Shown piece by piece: positions 8,201 to 15,267 of a DNA stretch of 45,771 bases. A program made the position numbers and the translations under genes. Positions within the stretch are counted from its first letter, which is position 1. The number at the start of each line of letters is the position of its first letter. This stretch comes from Bacteroidaceae bacterium (GTDB lineage Bacteria; Bacteroidota; Bacteroidia; Bacteroidales; Bacteroidaceae): contig JAFRNY010000088.1 of NCBI GenBank assembly GCA_017429945.1, positions 1 to 45,771 on the forward strand, in the 5' to 3' direction. The notes beneath the pieces are model-generated. The model had not been told where the DNA came from and did no database searches. It saw only the letters and a program-made list of their open reading frames with translations.

Positions 8201-8473
8201 ATCGAATGTCTTGCGGTACCAGACGACGGTGTCGGTGAGATCCACGATGTCCTTGCGGAATGCCTCGTCGCCATTGAAGGCATAAGGGAGGGTTATGCGC
8301 TGCCAGGAGGAGGACTCTCCCCCCGAACTCCCTGTTAGGGAGGGAGAGTCTAAATCCCCGATGTGCAGCTCCCAGTCGGCATTGAAGTTCAGTCGCTGTC
8401 GCTCCACAGCCACTGCCGTCTGCACGGCAACCCATGCAAACATGAAGATGACAGTAATCCTATATAGTTTCAT
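5258..8473 (-). CDS. Secreted glycoside hydrolase family 2 (beta-galactosidase-like)
   Basis: A 1071-residue exported retaining glycosidase. An N-terminal signal segment (MKLYRITVIFMFAWVAVQTA) is followed by the sugar-binding jelly roll (ADVWLNGHHLGF, NVLAVRCDNSW) at about residues 30-215, an Ig-like domain, and a TIM barrel. The acid/base is the glutamate of YESGNES near residue 455; WAMEYCRDEG near 511 is a candidate nucleophile region. Beyond residue 620 come Ig-like domains and a discoidin-like C-terminal domain. Four repeat-derived segments interrupt it in frame: 8312-8351, 6434-6492, 6522-6556 and 5764-5862. The exact substrate cannot be read; an export and polysaccharide-use role fits Bacteroidales. 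It lies between prfC and tsaC. Confidence 0.88.
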   Translation of the reverse strand: MKLYRITVIFMFAWVAVQTAVAVERQRLNFNADWELHIGDLDSPSLTGSSGGESSSWQRITLPYAFNGDEAFRKDIVDLTDTVVWYRKTFDADSLALKGRKVFIEFEGARQGADVWLNGHHLGFSDNGVMAFGFDLTPYIKEGENVLAVRCDNSWTYRDRVLNSRYQWNDRNFNANYGGLPKNVRLHITDKLYQTLPLYSNLGTTGTYVYATDFDIPGHKAVIHAESQVKNEDTRARTFRLRTTVIDAGDQPLAVFDSEPTTLQPGQTAIVAAEKVVEGLHFWSWGYGYLYTVSTALVEKNEGKGLILKHRNGGSAKVPALILSDKVSTRTGFRKTHFGEGKIWLNDRVMMVHGYAQRTSNEWPGVGISVPAWLSDFSNALMVESGGNMVRWMHVTPWKQDIESCDRVGLPQAMPAGDSEKDVEGARWQQRTALMRDAIIYNRNNPSILFYESGNESISRQHMLEMKAIRDEFDPHGGRAIGSREMLDIDEAEYGGEMLYINKSKKHPMWAMEYCRDEGLRKYWNQWSYPFHREGDGPLYRGKPAREFNHNMDEFAIEMVRRWYDYWLERPGTGTRVSSGGVKIVFSDTNTHHRGESNYRTSGVTDAMRLPKDAFYAHQVMWSGWVEPEEPRTYIIGHWNAPSRPPRGGAFDADGILEDLAAPPRWGWEGAPLGEREGTVPVHVVSTADAVELFLNGRSLGKGRQRYRYLFTFDSVPYEPGTLEAVGSDGSRCELETAGEPYQLKLTAIENPEGTKADGADMVLCQVEVVDEQGRRCPLDDRMINFDLSGPATWIGGIASRNNRTLQRPDDNRPEGLLDAAATKNISDNYVGARALPVECGVNRVLVRTTTTAGTIRLTASAAGVKPASLEVKSERVKSERVKSERVKSEKSSSSFLRGETPLTPSYTDLARGIEIVSATAGFDSEHASRSFDDNELSEWKNDGRLSTAWITYRLSEKAFIDDICIKLTGWRLRSYPLEIYAGKRLIWSGETERSLGYVHLKPIKRVKTNEITIRLKGAGKDADAFGGIVEVTEPAAGELDLFKAANGGETKNELRIVEVEFLNNITANKR
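5764..5862 (-). repeat. 15-bp tandem repeat coding (VKSER)n inside the GH2 gene
   Basis: TTTTCACTCTTTCAC-type units of 15 bases repeat four times at 5802-5862. On the minus strand they encode VKSER three times then VKSEK. Because 15 is divisible by three, copy changes keep the frame. The adjoining 5764-5800 reads SSSSFLRGETPLTPS and contains GAGAGGCGTCTC. The whole stretch forms a linker between C-terminal domains. Confidence 0.85.
6434..6556. repeat. Paired GC palindromic element inside the GH2 gene
   Basis: Two inverted copies, about 6461-6492 (AGCCCCCTCCCATCCCC...) and 6522-6554 (its near-complement), enclose about 30 bases. A further CCCTCCCGTTCCCC segment lies at 6438-6454. All is read through in frame by the GH2 gene (WNAPSRPPRGGAF to PLGEREGTVPV), in the region after the catalytic barrel. 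Confidence 0.8.
8312..8351. repeat. GC palindromic element near the GH2 N-terminus
   Basis: GACTCTCCCCCCGAACTCCCTGTTAGGGAGGGAGAGTCT-type palindrome with ends GACTCTCC and GGAGAGTC. It is read in frame as DSPSLTGSSGGESSSW, inserted before the first strand of the sugar-binding domain. Confidence 0.8.
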
Positions 8474-8488
8474 GGGTTATAACTTTAT

Positions 8489-10105
8489 TTAGAACTCCGA
8501 TGTGAAATGGAAACGGATATGCTCGAAATCCTGCTGCGCCATCTGCAGGACATAACCTGAGTCGGCGAGGAATACGTCGCGCCCCTCGAGGTCGCGGGCC
8601 ATATATTGGTACTTGCGCTTCTTGAAGGCTTCGAGCTGTGCGGCATCGTCGCTCTCGATCCAGCAGGCTTTATAGAGCGAGGCGGGTTCCCATCGACATT
8701 TGGCGCCGTACTCGTTCTCGAGGCGGTACTGAATTACCTCGAACTGCAGCTGACCTACGGTGCCTATGAGCTTGCGACCGTTGAACTGATTGATGAAGAG
8801 CTGCGCCACACCTTCGTCCATGAGCTGGTTGATGCCTTTCTCGAGTTGCTTGGTCTTCATCGGGTCGGCGTTCTCGATGTACTTGAACATCTCTGGCGAG
8901 AACGAAGGCAGGCCGCGGAAGTGGAGCTGCTCGCCCTCGGTCAGGGTGTCGCCGATCTTGAAGATGCCATTGTCGGGAAGGCCCACGATGTCGCCTGGCC
9001 AAGCCTCGTCGATGGTGCTTTTGCGCTGCGCCATAAATTGCGTGGGCGAGGAGAAGCGGACGGTCTTGCCCTGACGGACATGGAGGTAAGGGGCGTTGCG
9101 GACGAACTTGCCCGAGCAGACCTTGCAGAAGGCGATGCAGGAGCGGTGGTTGGGGTCGATGTTGGCCGTTATCTTGAAGATAAAGCCGGTGAACTTAGGC
9201 TCCTCGGGCTGCACATCGCGCTCTTCAGCCTTTGTGGGGCGGGGCGAGGGAGCTATCTCTACGAAACAGTCGAGCAGTTCCTTGACACCGAAGTTATTCA
9301 GAGCCGAGCCGAAGAAGACGGGGGCCACCTCGGCGTCGAGGTAGGTCTGGCGGCTGAACTCGGGATACACGCCCTCGATGATCTCGAGGTCGTCGCGCAG
9401 CTTCTGTGCGTCGTCCTCGCCGACCATTTTATCCAGCTCGGCGGAATCAAGCTCCACGCTCACCTTCTCGGTGACGCGCTGCTTATCGGGGGTGAAGAGG
9501 TTGAGGTTCTGCTCGTAGATATTGTAGACGCCTTTGAAGCGGGCACCTTGGTTGATGGGCCAGGAGAGGGGGCGCACTTTGATCTGCAGTTCCTCTTCGA
9601 GCTCGTCGAGGAGGTCGAAGGGGTCCTTGCCCTCGCGGTCCATTTTGTTGACGAAGACGATGACTGGTGTCTTGCGCATACGGCAGACAGTCATCAGCTT
9701 GCGCGTCTGGGCCTCGACGCCCTTGGCTCCGTCGACGACGATGATGGCGCTGTCGACAGCCGTGAGCGTGCGGAAGGTATCTTCGGCGAAGTCCTGGTGA
9801 CCGGGGGTGTCGAGGATGTTGACCTTGTACTCTGGGGCGACGGCACTGCCGTCGCTTACGCTAAGCGAGGGTGAGTCGGGGGTGTAGTCGAACTCCATGA
9901 CGGAGGTCGTAACAGAGATACCGCGCTGCTTCTCGATTTCCATCCAGTCTGAGGTGGCGGTCTTCTTGATTTTGTTGCTTTTTACGGCTCCGGCCACTTG
10001 AATCTGACCGCCGAAGAGCAGCAGTTTCTCGGTGAGCGTTGTCTTACCCGCATCGGGGTGCGAGATGATGGCGAAGGTTCGCCTACGTTCTATTTCTTGG
10101 TTCAC
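8489..10105 (-). CDS. prfC: Peptide chain release factor 3
   Basis: A 538-residue translational GTPase that recycles RF1 and RF2 from the ribosome after termination. The GTP-binding motifs are clear: [13 protein letters not shown] (P-loop), [12 protein letters not shown] (switch I region), [15 protein letters not shown] (G3) and [12 protein letters not shown] (G4). Length is close to normal, but 18 extra residues ([18 protein letters not shown], 9830-9883) sit between MEFDY and [11 protein letters not shown]; by my recollection of other RF3 proteins these are absent. The insertion is made of two overlapping palindromes. The gene lies 32 bases after rfbD on the same strand. Confidence 0.95.
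   Translation of the reverse strand: MNQEIERRRTFAIISHPDAGKTTLTEKLLLFGGQIQVAGAVKSNKIKKTATSDWMEIEKQRGISVTTSVMEFDYTPDSPSLSVSDGSAVAPEYKVNILDTPGHQDFAEDTFRTLTAVDSAIIVVDGAKGVEAQTRKLMTVCRMRKTPVIVFVNKMDREGKDPFDLLDELEEELQIKVRPLSWPINQGARFKGVYNIYEQNLNLFTPDKQRVTEKVSVELDSAELDKMVGEDDAQKLRDDLEIIEGVYPEFSRQTYLDAEVAPVFFGSALNNFGVKELLDCFVEIAPSPRPTKAEERDVQPEEPKFTGFIFKITANIDPNHRSCIAFCKVCSGKFVRNAPYLHVRQGKTVRFSSPTQFMAQRKSTIDEAWPGDIVGLPDNGIFKIGDTLTEGEQLHFRGLPSFSPEMFKYIENADPMKTKQLEKGINQLMDEGVAQLFINQFNGRKLIGTVGQLQFEVIQYRLENEYGAKCRWEPASLYKACWIESDDAAQLEAFKKRKYQYMARDLEGRDVFLADSGYVLQMAQQDFEHIRFHFTSEF
9830..9883. repeat. Two overlapping palindromes inserted in the RF3 G domain
   Basis: CGACGGCACTGCCGTCG (9838-9854) overlaps TCGCTTACGCTAAGCGA (9852-9868). 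Together with CGAGGGTGAGTCGGGGG they form a 54-base, 18-codon in-frame insertion. The composition differs from the CTCCCTCCC element family. Confidence 0.7.
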
Positions 10106-10195
10106 CTTGTATATTTACGATTAAATGATTTACGATTTAATGATTTGCGAGTGTCTTACTCCCCTCGCCTTTTGGAGAGGGGGCGGGGGTGAGGC
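10106..10195. repeat. GC palindromic element and AT repeat at the rfbD 3' end
   Basis: ACTCCCCTCGCCTTTTGGAGAGG with GGGCGGGGGTGAGG lies at 10157-10195 and forms the RfbD C-terminal codons. ATGATTTACGATTTA-like units at 10112-10148 carry the RfbD stop and run up to the prfC start. Confidence 0.75.
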
Positions 10196-11087
10196 TCTCG
10201 ATGCACTCACGGAGGCTGTCTTCCCAGTAGGGTATTTCGAGGTTAAATGTTTGTTTTATTTTTGTCTTGTCGAGCACGCTGTAATGGGGACGTGTGGCAG
10301 GCGTGGGATATTCGGCGGTGTGGAGCGGCCGAACATGGCAGGTGGTGATACCTGCAAGGCGGTGTATGGTCTGGGTGAAGTCGTACCACGACGTGACGCC
10401 CTCGTCCGTGAAATGATAGATACCGGGCACTATGCCTTGATTGATGGCCGCCATGATGGCTACGGCGAGGTCGCAGGCATAGGTCGGCGTGCCTATCTGG
10501 TCGAAGACGACGCCCAGTTCGCTCTTCTCACGTCCGAGGCGAAGCATAGTCTTTACGAAGTTGTTGCCAAAACGGCTATAGAGCCAAGCAGTGCGGATGA
10601 TCATTGCCGAGGGGTTAGCGGCGCTGACGGCTTGCTCACCCTCGAGCTTCGTGCGACCATAGACAGAGGCGGGGCAGGTGGGTTGGTCTTCGGTGTAGGG
10701 CTTGTGCGCCGTGCCGTCGAAGACGTAGTCGGTGGAGACCTGTATGAGCTGTCCGCCGCGGCGCTCGATGGCCTCGGCGAGGTAGCCGGGGGCGGTGGCG
10801 TTGAGGAGGCGGGCTTTGTCGGCATCGCCCTCGGCGCGGTCTACGGCGGTGTAGGCAGCGCAGTTGACGATGATGTCGATGGCATTGGCTTCGACAAAGG
10901 CGAAGACGGCCGCGCAGTCGGTGATATCGAGGGGGGCGACGGCGGACAAACCGTCGTCAACTGAACCCAAGGCAGGGTGTGCAACGACGTCGGTAAAGAA
11001 CCAGCGATGATGTGGATACTGCTGTGCTTGCAGCTGCATCTCATTGCCAAGCTGCCCGCAGGCACCTGTTACGAGAATTGTTTTCAT
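10137..11087 (-). CDS. rfbD: dTDP-4-dehydrorhamnose reductase
   Basis: A 316-residue extended-SDR enzyme that reduces dTDP-4-dehydrorhamnose to dTDP-L-rhamnose, the last step of rhamnose donor synthesis. The NAD(P)-binding motif VTGACGQLGNEM is at the N-terminus, STDYVFDG precedes the catalytic region, and the active site YGRTKLEGE supplies Tyr and Lys. ATG at 11087 is chosen because it directly precedes the Rossmann strand; the upstream in-frame extension is lysine-rich and unlike the family. The C-terminus (SLTPAPSPKGEGSKTLANH) comes from a GC palindromic element at 10157-10195 and an AT-rich repeat that supplies the stop. No other rfb genes are nearby. Confidence 0.93.
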   Translation of the reverse strand: MKTILVTGACGQLGNEMQLQAQQYPHHRWFFTDVVAHPALGSVDDGLSAVAPLDITDCAAVFAFVEANAIDIIVNCAAYTAVDRAEGDADKARLLNATAPGYLAEAIERRGGQLIQVSTDYVFDGTAHKPYTEDQPTCPASVYGRTKLEGEQAVSAANPSAMIIRTAWLYSRFGNNFVKTMLRLGREKSELGVVFDQIGTPTYACDLAVAIMAAINQGIVPGIYHFTDEGVTSWYDFTQTIHRLAGITTCHVRPLHTAEYPTPATRPHYSVLDKTKIKQTFNLEIPYWEDSLRECIESLTPAPSPKGEGSKTLANH

Positions 11088-11126
11088 TTTTCTCTTTTCA
11101 ATTTTCTTTATTATCACGGAAATCAC

Positions 11127-11304
11127 GGAAAATCACTGAAAATGGTTCCATTTAGGGAGGGCGTTAATCAGCTTGTCTGTCATCATAGATTTTCCGTGTA
11201 CTTCCGAGTTATTTCCGCTTCCTTCCGCGTTCCTTTCTCCGACTTTCGCTTCCGCGTCCTTCCGCGTTCCTATCTCCGACTCTCGTTTCTTCAATTTTCC
11301 ATCT
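11127..11304. repeat. Intergenic tandem repeats between rfbD and the DUF4924 gene
   Basis: A 27-base unit beginning CTTCCGCGTTCCT occurs at 11222-11248 and again, with two changes, at 11259-11285. Shorter CTTCCG and TCACGGAAA steps surround it (11110-11145 and 11200-11220). No coding potential is apparent in this 178-base gap. Confidence 0.65.
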
Positions 11305-11844
11305 TCAAAGATCCAATTCACCGGCCTTGTCTTTGCGCCAAGCATCGGCGAGGAGAGCCAGGAGGTGAGATATCTCATCGACAGCGGCCTGGGTCTCTGC
11401 CGATATCTCCCGCCGCTGCCATCGAAGTATCATGGTGCCGTAGAGCGCTTCAAAGCAAGTCTCGAGTTCGGATTTTGGCCTGCTGGCTTTGGCTCTGAGC
11501 TCCACGATATAGGGCAAAGCCTTGTAGTAGGCCGAGGAGTAAAACGGATGCTTGGTGCTTTCGAGCAGCTGCAGATGAAGGTCGGTGAGCATCGACAGCG
11601 TGCCACGGTTCATCTGCAGATGACCGGCTTGCACGACGCCCTCTTGGCGCATCATAGTGCAAAGGTCGCCGAGCCACTGGGCTTCGCGCTGCTGCTCCTC
11701 GGACGTGAGGTCGAAGCGCGTGACATATTCATCGCGCAGGCGGTCGGGGTCGCAGCCGTAGGCTCGGAGAGTGTCTTCGAGCTGCCACATATAGAGCAGG
11801 TATTCTGCTATATTTGTGTCTCTGAGGTGTTTGGCTATTTTCAT
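11305..11844 (-). CDS. DUF4924 family protein
   Basis: A 179-residue, mostly helical, soluble protein of DUF4924, a family I know from Bacteroidota and of unknown function. It starts MKIAKHLRDTNIAEYLLYMW and includes LCTMMRQEGVVQAGHLQMNR in its centre. No signal peptide, membrane helix or catalytic motif is visible. It lies between the LysE exporter and rfbD, an order I recall from other Bacteroidales. The start ATG at 11844 fits the usual family N-terminus. Confidence 0.85.
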   Translation of the reverse strand: MKIAKHLRDTNIAEYLLYMWQLEDTLRAYGCDPDRLRDEYVTRFDLTSEEQQREAQWLGDLCTMMRQEGVVQAGHLQMNRGTLSMLTDLHLQLLESTKHPFYSSAYYKALPYIVELRAKASRPKSELETCFEALYGTMILRWQRREISAETQAAVDEISHLLALLADAWRKDKAGELDL

Positions 11845-11845
11845 A

Positions 11846-11896
11846 ATTTCCTAATCTCTAAACCCTAAGCGCTAAACTCTAAACGCTAAACCCTAA
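11846..11896. repeat. Heptamer array (AAACCCTAA-like)
   Basis: Units such as CTAAACC, CTAAGCG, CTAAACT and CTAAACG repeat every 7 bases between DUF4924 and lysE. The stop codon of the LysE gene (11893-11895) lies inside the array. Confidence 0.75.
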
Positions 11897-12546
11897 TACA
11901 GAGTCAAGCCCAGCAATGTTGAAAACAATCCCAACAGCGAGACCACCATAACGGCCATACCGATGATACGGTTGATCAGGCCTATGCGATTGAGATCAAA
12001 TGTCGTGCGAAGTTTGTCGACTATATATGTAAGACCGTACCACCAAAGCATCGCACCTAAGAATATTGATATGTATCCCAGTATCTGCTGCCCCAGATGA
12101 TCAGGCACGACGAAAGTGAAGCGTGCGAACAATGCCAGGAAGAGGAATACTATGAGAGGATTGCTCAAGGTGACGAGGAAGGCGGTAAGACCGTTGTGGG
12201 CCAGCGTGCCCTTCTTATTAGACGAGGGTCGCAACTGAGGCTTTGTCCTGAAGGTGTAGAGTCCGAAGCCGAAGAGCAGCACGCTGCCCAAGAGCTGGAG
12301 CCAGTACATATTTTGAGGGTCCTCGATGATGTCGATGACGAAGCTCATGCCAACACCCGTGGCCACGGCATAAAGGATGTCGCTAAGCGCAGCGCCTAAG
12401 CCTGTGACGAGGCCGTACCAACGGCCTTTGTTCAGGGTACGCTGAATACACAAGACACCTACAGGACCCATAGGAGCGCTTGCCAAAACGCCCACCAAGA
12501 GTCCCTTGACGGTCAGATCTAATATCGTTATATGTTCAAACCACAT
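11893..12546 (-). CDS. LysE family transporter
   Basis: A 217-residue inner-membrane protein with about six hydrophobic segments, of the LysE/RhtB superfamily of amino acid and metabolite exporters. The family signature is near the N-terminus: VGVLASAPMGPVGVLCIQRTL followed by GLGAALSDILYAV. The substrate cannot be read from sequence. It is the first gene of the minus-strand block, divergent from glucokinase, and its stop codon is part of a heptamer repeat. Confidence 0.9.
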   Translation of the reverse strand: MWFEHITILDLTVKGLLVGVLASAPMGPVGVLCIQRTLNKGRWYGLVTGLGAALSDILYAVATGVGMSFVIDIIEDPQNMYWLQLLGSVLLFGFGLYTFRTKPQLRPSSNKKGTLAHNGLTAFLVTLSNPLIVFLFLALFARFTFVVPDHLGQQILGYISIFLGAMLWWYGLTYIVDKLRTTFDLNRIGLINRIIGMAVMVVSLLGLFSTLLGLTLY

Positions 12547-12557
12547 TATTTTGTTTG

Positions 12558-12589
12558 CAAAGTTCTCAATTTTCTTCGACTTTATAAAA
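12558..12589 (-). promoter_or_regulatory. Possible promoter for the LysE block
   Basis: Minus-strand GAACTTTG (12558-12565) matches TAnnTTTG except for its first base, with TTTT 20 bases upstream in the -33 position. It is placed just before the LysE start codon at 12546. Confidence 0.35.
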
Positions 12590-12669
12590 CTTTTTAGCAG
12601 AAAAGGCCTACTTCACTACTGAAAATGCGTTTTTTCATAAAATTCTTTCTCATAAAACAAAACTTTTTA

Positions 12670-12677
12670 TATCTTTG
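12670..12677 (+). promoter_or_regulatory. Promoter -7 box for glucokinase
   Basis: TATCTTTG matches the Bacteroidota -7 consensus exactly. No clear TTTG lies 19-21 bases upstream. Transcription would start near 12684 and leave a leader of about 215 bases before the glk ATG. Confidence 0.5.
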
Positions 12678-12683
12678 ACGCTT

Positions 12684-12900
12684 GAAATGTCTGATAAAGG
12701 CCTTGGCCCTAAGAAACAGGCATCCCGGCAAGGCATGACAAAAGGCCCTGGACTTTAGGCCGAAAGCCTCAACGGTTATCGGCATAACCATTAGGGCTTT
12801 AGCCATAACCCTTGAGCCTGTTCCCCGCACATGCCGGGGCGACGACATCAATCATAACAACCTGACAAACAACAACCAAAACTTAATCTCAAACACAACT
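12684..12900 (+). promoter_or_regulatory. Structured glucokinase 5' leader
   Basis: This gene-free stretch is rich in inverted repeats. GGTTAT/ATAACC pairs at 12774-12779 with 12784-12789. AACAGGC at 12715-12721 complements GCCTGTT at 12816-12822. CCCGGCA at 12724-12730 complements TGCCGGG at 12832-12838, which competes with the local CCCCG/CGGGG hairpin at 12823-12839. The last 50 bases are unstructured and A-rich up to the ATG. It resembles a cis-acting leader, but no known riboswitch class is recognised, and it might simply be an intergenic repeat. Confidence 0.4.
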
Positions 12901-13860
12901 ATGGAAAAGAAACCTTATGTAATCGGACTCGACCTCGGAGGCACCAACTCTGAGTTCGGAATCGTAGACCAAAATGCCAACATTATTGCTTCGACACGTG
13001 TGAAGACCGCCGGACATGGCGACGTGAACCAATACGTAGACGACTGCGTGGCAGCCCTACAGCCTATCATCGAACAGGTAGGCGGTATTGAGAAGATACA
13101 TGCAATGGGCATTGGAGCCCCCAACGGCAACTACTATAGCGGCAGCATAGAATTCGCGCCCAACCTGCCTTGGAAGGGCAAAATACCTCTCGCACAGATG
13201 TTCTCGGAGCGCCTCGGCATACCCGTGCGCCTTACAAACGACGCCAACGCCGCCGCCATGGGAGAGATGCAGTATGGTGCAGCCCGCGGCATGCAGAACT
13301 TCATCATGATCACCCTCGGCACGGGCGTAGGCTCAGGCATCGTCGTCAACGGGCAGATGGTGCTGGGCTGCGACGGTATGGCCGGCGAGCTCGGTCACGT
13401 AATCGTGGAGAAGGACGGCCGTCAGTGTGGCTGCGGCCGCAAGGGTTGCCTTGAAGCCTACTGCTCGGCCACCGGCGTGGCACGCACCGCTCGCGAGATT
13501 ATTGAGAAGACCGACAAGCCCACAATCCTGCGCGAGATTCCGCTCGACAAGATTGAATCGAAAGATGTGGCCATAGCTGCCGGCAAAGGCGATGAGGTGG
13601 CCAAGCAGATCTTCGAGGAAACGGGCCGCATACTGGGCGAAGCATGCGCCAACTTCGCTGCGTTCTCGAGCCCCGAAGCCTTCATCTTCTTCGGCGGACT
13701 GACCAAGGCCGGCGACCTCATCATGAACCCCATCAAGAAAGCTTACGACGAGAGCGTCCTCCGCATCTTCCGCGATAAGGCCAAGTTCATCGTCAGCGAA
13801 CTCGATGGCGCCGGAGCTGCCGTGCTCGGAGCCAGCGCACTGGGGTGGGAAGTCAAATAA
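12901..13860 (+). CDS. glk: ROK family glucokinase
   Basis: A 319-residue cytoplasmic sugar kinase of the ROK family, expected to phosphorylate glucose with ATP. The N-terminal phosphate motif is GLDLGGTNSEFGIVD. The catalytic aspartate lies in RLTNDANAAAMGE. The ROK zinc motif is complete in GELGHVIVEKD followed by CGCGRKGCLEAYCS. Length is standard. ROK members vary in substrate, so another hexose is possible. It has its own -7 box and a long structured leader, and is followed by a GC palindromic element just after its stop. Confidence 0.92.
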   Translation: MEKKPYVIGLDLGGTNSEFGIVDQNANIIASTRVKTAGHGDVNQYVDDCVAALQPIIEQVGGIEKIHAMGIGAPNGNYYSGSIEFAPNLPWKGKIPLAQMFSERLGIPVRLTNDANAAAMGEMQYGAARGMQNFIMITLGTGVGSGIVVNGQMVLGCDGMAGELGHVIVEKDGRQCGCGRKGCLEAYCSATGVARTAREIIEKTDKPTILREIPLDKIESKDVAIAAGKGDEVAKQIFEETGRILGEACANFAAFSSPEAFIFFGGLTKAGDLIMNPIKKAYDESVLRIFRDKAKFIVSELDGAGAAVLGASALGWEVK

Positions 13861-14042
13861 AAGACCCACCCCAAACCCCTCCCATCAGGGAGGGGAGGTA
13901 GGTTACCATTCAAGCTGAGCAAGCATTTGTATAATTAACTATGGATACAACAACAAACAGTCAAATACATTCCACATACCCCACTCCTGAAGGGTCAAGC
14001 GTCTCTTCGAGCCGAGCGGAGGGGGAGCAGGGAGGGGGTCTG
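13861..14042. repeat. Inverted GC palindromic pair spanning the glk/pepT junction
   Basis: The left copy (13861-13907) begins AAGACCCACCCC and ends GTAGGTTACCATTCAAG. The right copy (13978-14042) is preceded by CAGTCAAATACATTCCAC and ends GGGAGGGGGTCT, with an internal extension (GTCTCTTCGAGCCGAGCGG). The pair encloses the pepT start codon at 13941, and the right copy is translated as PepT residues about 13-34. Confidence 0.8.
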
Positions 14043-15254
14043 ATTGCCCGCTTCCTCGACTACGTTTCCTACGACACCCAATCCTCTGAGGAGGCTGAGG
14101 GCTGCCCTAGCACGCCCAAACAGCTCATCTTCGCACGCCATTTGGCCGACACGCTCGAGGAGATGGGCCTCGAAGAGGTGGAGATGGATGAGCAGGGCTA
14201 CATCTACGCCACCCTACCCTCCAACGTGCCCGCCGAAGTGCCTACAGTCGGCTTCATCGCACACTACGACACCAGCCCCGACTGCTCGGGAGCCGACATT
14301 CACCCGCGAATAGTCAGTAACTACGACGGCGGCGACATCGTGCTCGATGCCGACGAGGGCATAGTCACCTCACCCAAGATGTTCCCCGAAATGCTCGACC
14401 ACGTGGGCGAAGACCTCATCGTGACCGACGGCCACACACTCCTCGGCGCCGACGACAAAGCCGGTATTGCAGAGATCGTAGAGGCCATGGCATTCCTTAT
14501 GGAGCATCCAGAGATCGAGCACGGACGCGTACGCATAGCCTTCAACCCCGACGAGGAGATAGGCGCCGGCGCTCACCTCTTCGACGTTGAGAAATTCGGA
14601 GCCGAATGGGCCTACACTATGGACGGCTCAGAAGTGGGCGAGCTGGAGTACGAGAACTTCAACGCCGCAGCCGCCACTATCCACATCAAAGGCCTTAACG
14701 TTCACCCAGGCTACGCCAAGGACAAGATGCGCAACGCATGTCTCATCGCAGCCGACTTCGTCAAAGCGATGCCTAAGGACGAAGTGCCCGAATGCACCGA
14801 AGGCTACGAAGGCTTCTACCACCTCACCGGCATCAAAGCAACCGTAGAGGAAGCCACCCTCAACTATATCATACGCGACCACGACCGCCAACGCTTTGAG
14901 GAGCGCAAGGCTCACGTCGAGGACCTCGTGGCCGTGTTCGAGGAGCGCTACGGCGCAGGCGTTGTCACCGCCGACATTCGTGACCAATACTATAATATGA
15001 AGCAGCAACTTGAAGGCAAGGAACACATCATCGACATTGCACGCCGCGCCATCGAAGAAGCGGGCATGGAGTGTAAGGTCAAGGCCATACGTGGCGGCAC
15101 CGACGGCGCGCAGCTCTCGTTCAAAGGCCTCCCCTGCCCCAACATCTTTGCCGGCGGACTCAATTTCCACGGCCGCCACGAGTTCGTGCCAATTCAATCG
15201 ATGCAGAAAGCCATGCACACGGTGGTGAACATCTGCCGTATCGTTGCTGAATAA
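13941..15254 (+). CDS. pepT: Peptidase T (tripeptide aminopeptidase)
   Basis: A 437-residue M20B metallopeptidase that removes N-terminal residues from tripeptides in the cytoplasm. Zinc-site motifs are visible: [54 protein letters not shown] and [11 protein letters not shown], plus [11 protein letters not shown]. The native family N-terminus should begin near [16 protein letters not shown]. Here it is preceded by about 34 residues ([18 protein letters not shown] and on to GEQGGG) from a repeat element. No ATG lies between the element and the core, so the leader is probably translated. The gene overlaps nothing and ends 13 bases before the uxaC start. Confidence 0.95.
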   Translation: MDTTTNSQIHSTYPTPEGSSVSSSRAEGEQGGGLIARFLDYVSYDTQSSEEAEGCPSTPKQLIFARHLADTLEEMGLEEVEMDEQGYIYATLPSNVPAEVPTVGFIAHYDTSPDCSGADIHPRIVSNYDGGDIVLDADEGIVTSPKMFPEMLDHVGEDLIVTDGHTLLGADDKAGIAEIVEAMAFLMEHPEIEHGRVRIAFNPDEEIGAGAHLFDVEKFGAEWAYTMDGSEVGELEYENFNAAAATIHIKGLNVHPGYAKDKMRNACLIAADFVKAMPKDEVPECTEGYEGFYHLTGIKATVEEATLNYIIRDHDRQRFEERKAHVEDLVAVFEERYGAGVVTADIRDQYYNMKQQLEGKEHIIDIARRAIEEAGMECKVKAIRGGTDGAQLSFKGLPCPNIFAGGLNFHGRHEFVPIQSMQKAMHTVVNICRIVAE

Positions 15255-15267
15255 TCTGACGACAGAC

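Noticed and set aside
7187-8338. 383-codon plus-strand frame
   Set aside because: Antisense shadow of the GH2 gene, with no start context or family signature.
8606-9874. 422-codon plus-strand frame
   Set aside because: Antisense shadow of prfC, a result of high GC and codon bias; the product matches nothing I recognise.
12594-12851. Minus-strand 85-codon frame in the glk leader
   Set aside because: Low-complexity, basic, no family resemblance, and it lies over the promoter and structured leader of glk.
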